Positions 61,941-64,000 of a DNA stretch of 64,000 nt are shown here, one piece after another. Position 1 is the first letter of the stretch. Every line of letters starts with the position of its first letter. The translations under genes were made by a program, and so were the position numbers. The stretch is taken from assembly GCA_949987705.1 (NCBI GenBank), contig OX465285.1:62001-126000 (forward strand). Direction: 5' to 3'. This DNA is from Thereva unica (Eukaryota; Arthropoda; Insecta; Diptera; Therevidae). The notes beneath the pieces were generated by a model that was given only the letters and a program-made list of their open reading frames with translations, searched no databases and was not told the DNA's origin.

Positions 61941-64000
61941 ATGGGTAGCTCCAAATGGCTCGAAATGGCCTGAATTTTGTCCCAACTTTACGATTGCATG
62001 AAAAGGAAAAAAAGAAAAAAAATGTATGCGACAATGCTAGACCTAAATTTCCCCCTAAAGATAGTGAAGTTAACCAAAGTGAGAATGGAAAATACAAGGT
62101 ATACATTGAGAATACAAGGCGAACTGACGGAGTCCTTCTCAGCAAGGCTTATGGTATTATGATGTGTTGGCCCCATGCTATTTAATCTTTGCCTAGGAGT
62201 AACATGCACAGTAAACATTGACGCAATCGCAACCCTGATTAACAAATCAAAACTTATACAAAGAGTGTAAACTATCAACACACGCCAAGCTAATGCTGCA
62301 GGTGTCGTTTAAAATTACTATCAAAAAATTAAGACAAAAAAAACGAGTGTACAAATTGTAAATAAAATTAATATATGCATAATATCTAAAAATAAAATTG
62401 TAGCAAAAATACTCCATGACAATTTGCTCTCAAATAAATATATTATATTGTTCAACCGAAATAGCATCACACATTAAACGAGACTGCTTAGTTTCTTTTT
62501 ATAAATGACGCTTTTTACGAAAAAATTAAATAAAAATAAATCTGCAAGCTCGATCGAGTAGACACCAAGAATCTTTTGTGTCCAAGTATCTTCACGTGCT
62601 TAGAGATTGATGTTTTCACAAAAATCTGGGATTAAAGAATATGAGCGAGACAAAAAACACACGAATGAGGAGCCATTTGATAAAGAGGAATCATCAAAAT
62701 GGAGTCTATGTACTAAATATACATTATGCTTTCACAAGCAAGTAAAAAATGAAAGTAGAAGTTCATTTGAACCCCTTCCTTCTTCAATATAAACATATTA
62801 TTGGCACATAAAAATTAAAAGGCTTTTAAAGTATGAATAAATCTTTTCTGCGTATAACCTGTTAAAAGTTTCGCGAGAAGGTGGATTTATAACACGCACT
62901 CGAGTCAAAACTCTACAAAACGATTTTAAACTCCGGGCATACATAAACATCTTATTACAGATGAAAATTAATTCTACAGCAAACACAAATCACGGCCACG
63001 CACCTGTAACATCCCAGAAATAGCAATGCTGCACTGAATATTGTTGTTTCAGGCAATAATTTTCAGACAGTCTAAAATTGGATTATTTATAATTTATTGT
63101 AAAAGAAAAGATATATTGGACAATATCGTAGTTAAATCAAAAGCAGAATCATAACATTATTTTCAATTAACGAGCGGAGCCTCGCGTGTTGCATGCAGTT
63201 TTAAAGCTTCTTAAATAAACAAATTTTGAAATCGTCGAATAGCAACAAATTTTATAAATAGATGGAAAAAATAAAGTTTTTTTCCGTTACCCTTGTGTGT
63301 ATGTCTCTTATGAAAGAGGAAATTTGCGTTTTTCAAATATTAAAAAATCGTAAAAGTTCCCATTGATGTCATTGGACAGAGACTTATTGAGCATCTTGCC
63401 AAAAAATTTGTTACTATGGGCAAGGCCGCAGCTACAAAAACATTTGGGGGGGATTTAGGGGATTATAATTTTTCGTAATCCGTTCACTAGTTCAAGAAAG
63501 CAATTTTTTTCATTTAACAGCCATACTATTAGAACGCATGAGGTGTTGGGAGGTTCAGCTTTTCAATTTAATTTAGTTATTAATGGAGTATGTTAAAATG
63601 ACGTGGTCATTCTGATTCCAACTCCTTCTGGATGGGATCGAATCCTTGCGATAAAAATCTGGCTACTGCGTTAAATAACGAAATAATTTAAGAAACGTAG
63701 TTGCAACACTTTAAAAACATAAATATGATCTGATATTGATTGTGCCTGACGCTGTACTGCCTGCGTCACAGCGTTTGTGGGGTGGTTAGCTGGTTTCAGG
63801 AGACATAACACTCGGACGAGATTGCCTTCCACTAACCCCGGTTGGGAATCTGTGGCACATCACACAACATGCAAGAGTTCAAAAGCGAGGCTCACTGCCT
63901 CCTCCTCATGCATTCTCCAGACTATCCTTTACGCTTACTATTAGACATTGCACCATGACGTGAAAGACTTGACGGACTGGTCGAATAAAGAGTGACATCT
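61941..64000. other. No recognisable gene
   Basis: Presumably paxillin intron. AT-rich, with GC-richer patches at 61940-62200 and 63720-64000 that look like old repeats without nameable domains. Confidence 0.45.

Overview
This is a window of AT-rich insect nuclear DNA, most likely from a fly (Diptera) other than Drosophila. Genes have short introns with GT-AG borders. The paxillin LIM exon, the PTEN exons and a peroxisomal acyl-CoA oxidase look insect-like. Most of the rest is transposable-element debris. Species assignment is inference.

Layout. 1-10,000: a LINE scrap and gene-poor DNA with two large inverted-repeat (foldback) elements. 10,001-14,531 (minus): a complete five-exon acyl-CoA oxidase 3-like gene of 692 codons ending in the peroxisomal signal SKL. 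Its long third intron holds a LINE interrupted by a foldback element. 14,700-27,000: no convincing host gene; a TTA-flanked MITE, Helitron helicase remnant, tRNA-derived SINE and LINE tail. 27,108-33,319 (minus): small intronless genes of one family and an intact two-exon PIF/Harbinger nuclease. 35,425-39,376: a hAT element inside a LINE remnant, flanked by an odd 119-bp direct repeat. 39,442-41,875: the 3' part of a PTEN-type phosphatase gene (minus) tail to tail with a plus-strand reading frame, with a MITE inserted where they converge. 41,975-48,942: a BEL/Pao LTR retrotransposon with 481-bp LTRs that look identical, inserted in a pogo-like remnant beside a truncated piggyBac transposase. 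50,500-53,234: broken copies of an unrecognised exon and a 1.2-kb foldback. 53,258-57,262: a second copy of the 29,932-33,840 block. 58,049-58,612: a third B-type gene. 60,176-60,442: the last paxillin exon. The remainder is LINE debris and unassigned DNA.

Three things stand out. First, a six-member family of small genes in the order B3-[B2-A2]-[B1-A1]-A3 carries two tyrosine motifs per protein; the A1/A2 pair differs at 16 nucleotides but only one residue. Second, the BEL leader holds seven copies of a CGA-centred hairpin whose stem varies in a compensatory way. Third, frame breaks in BEL, hAT and PTEN each look like a one-base change in a homopolymer, so some 'pseudogenes' here may be consensus-sequence errors.
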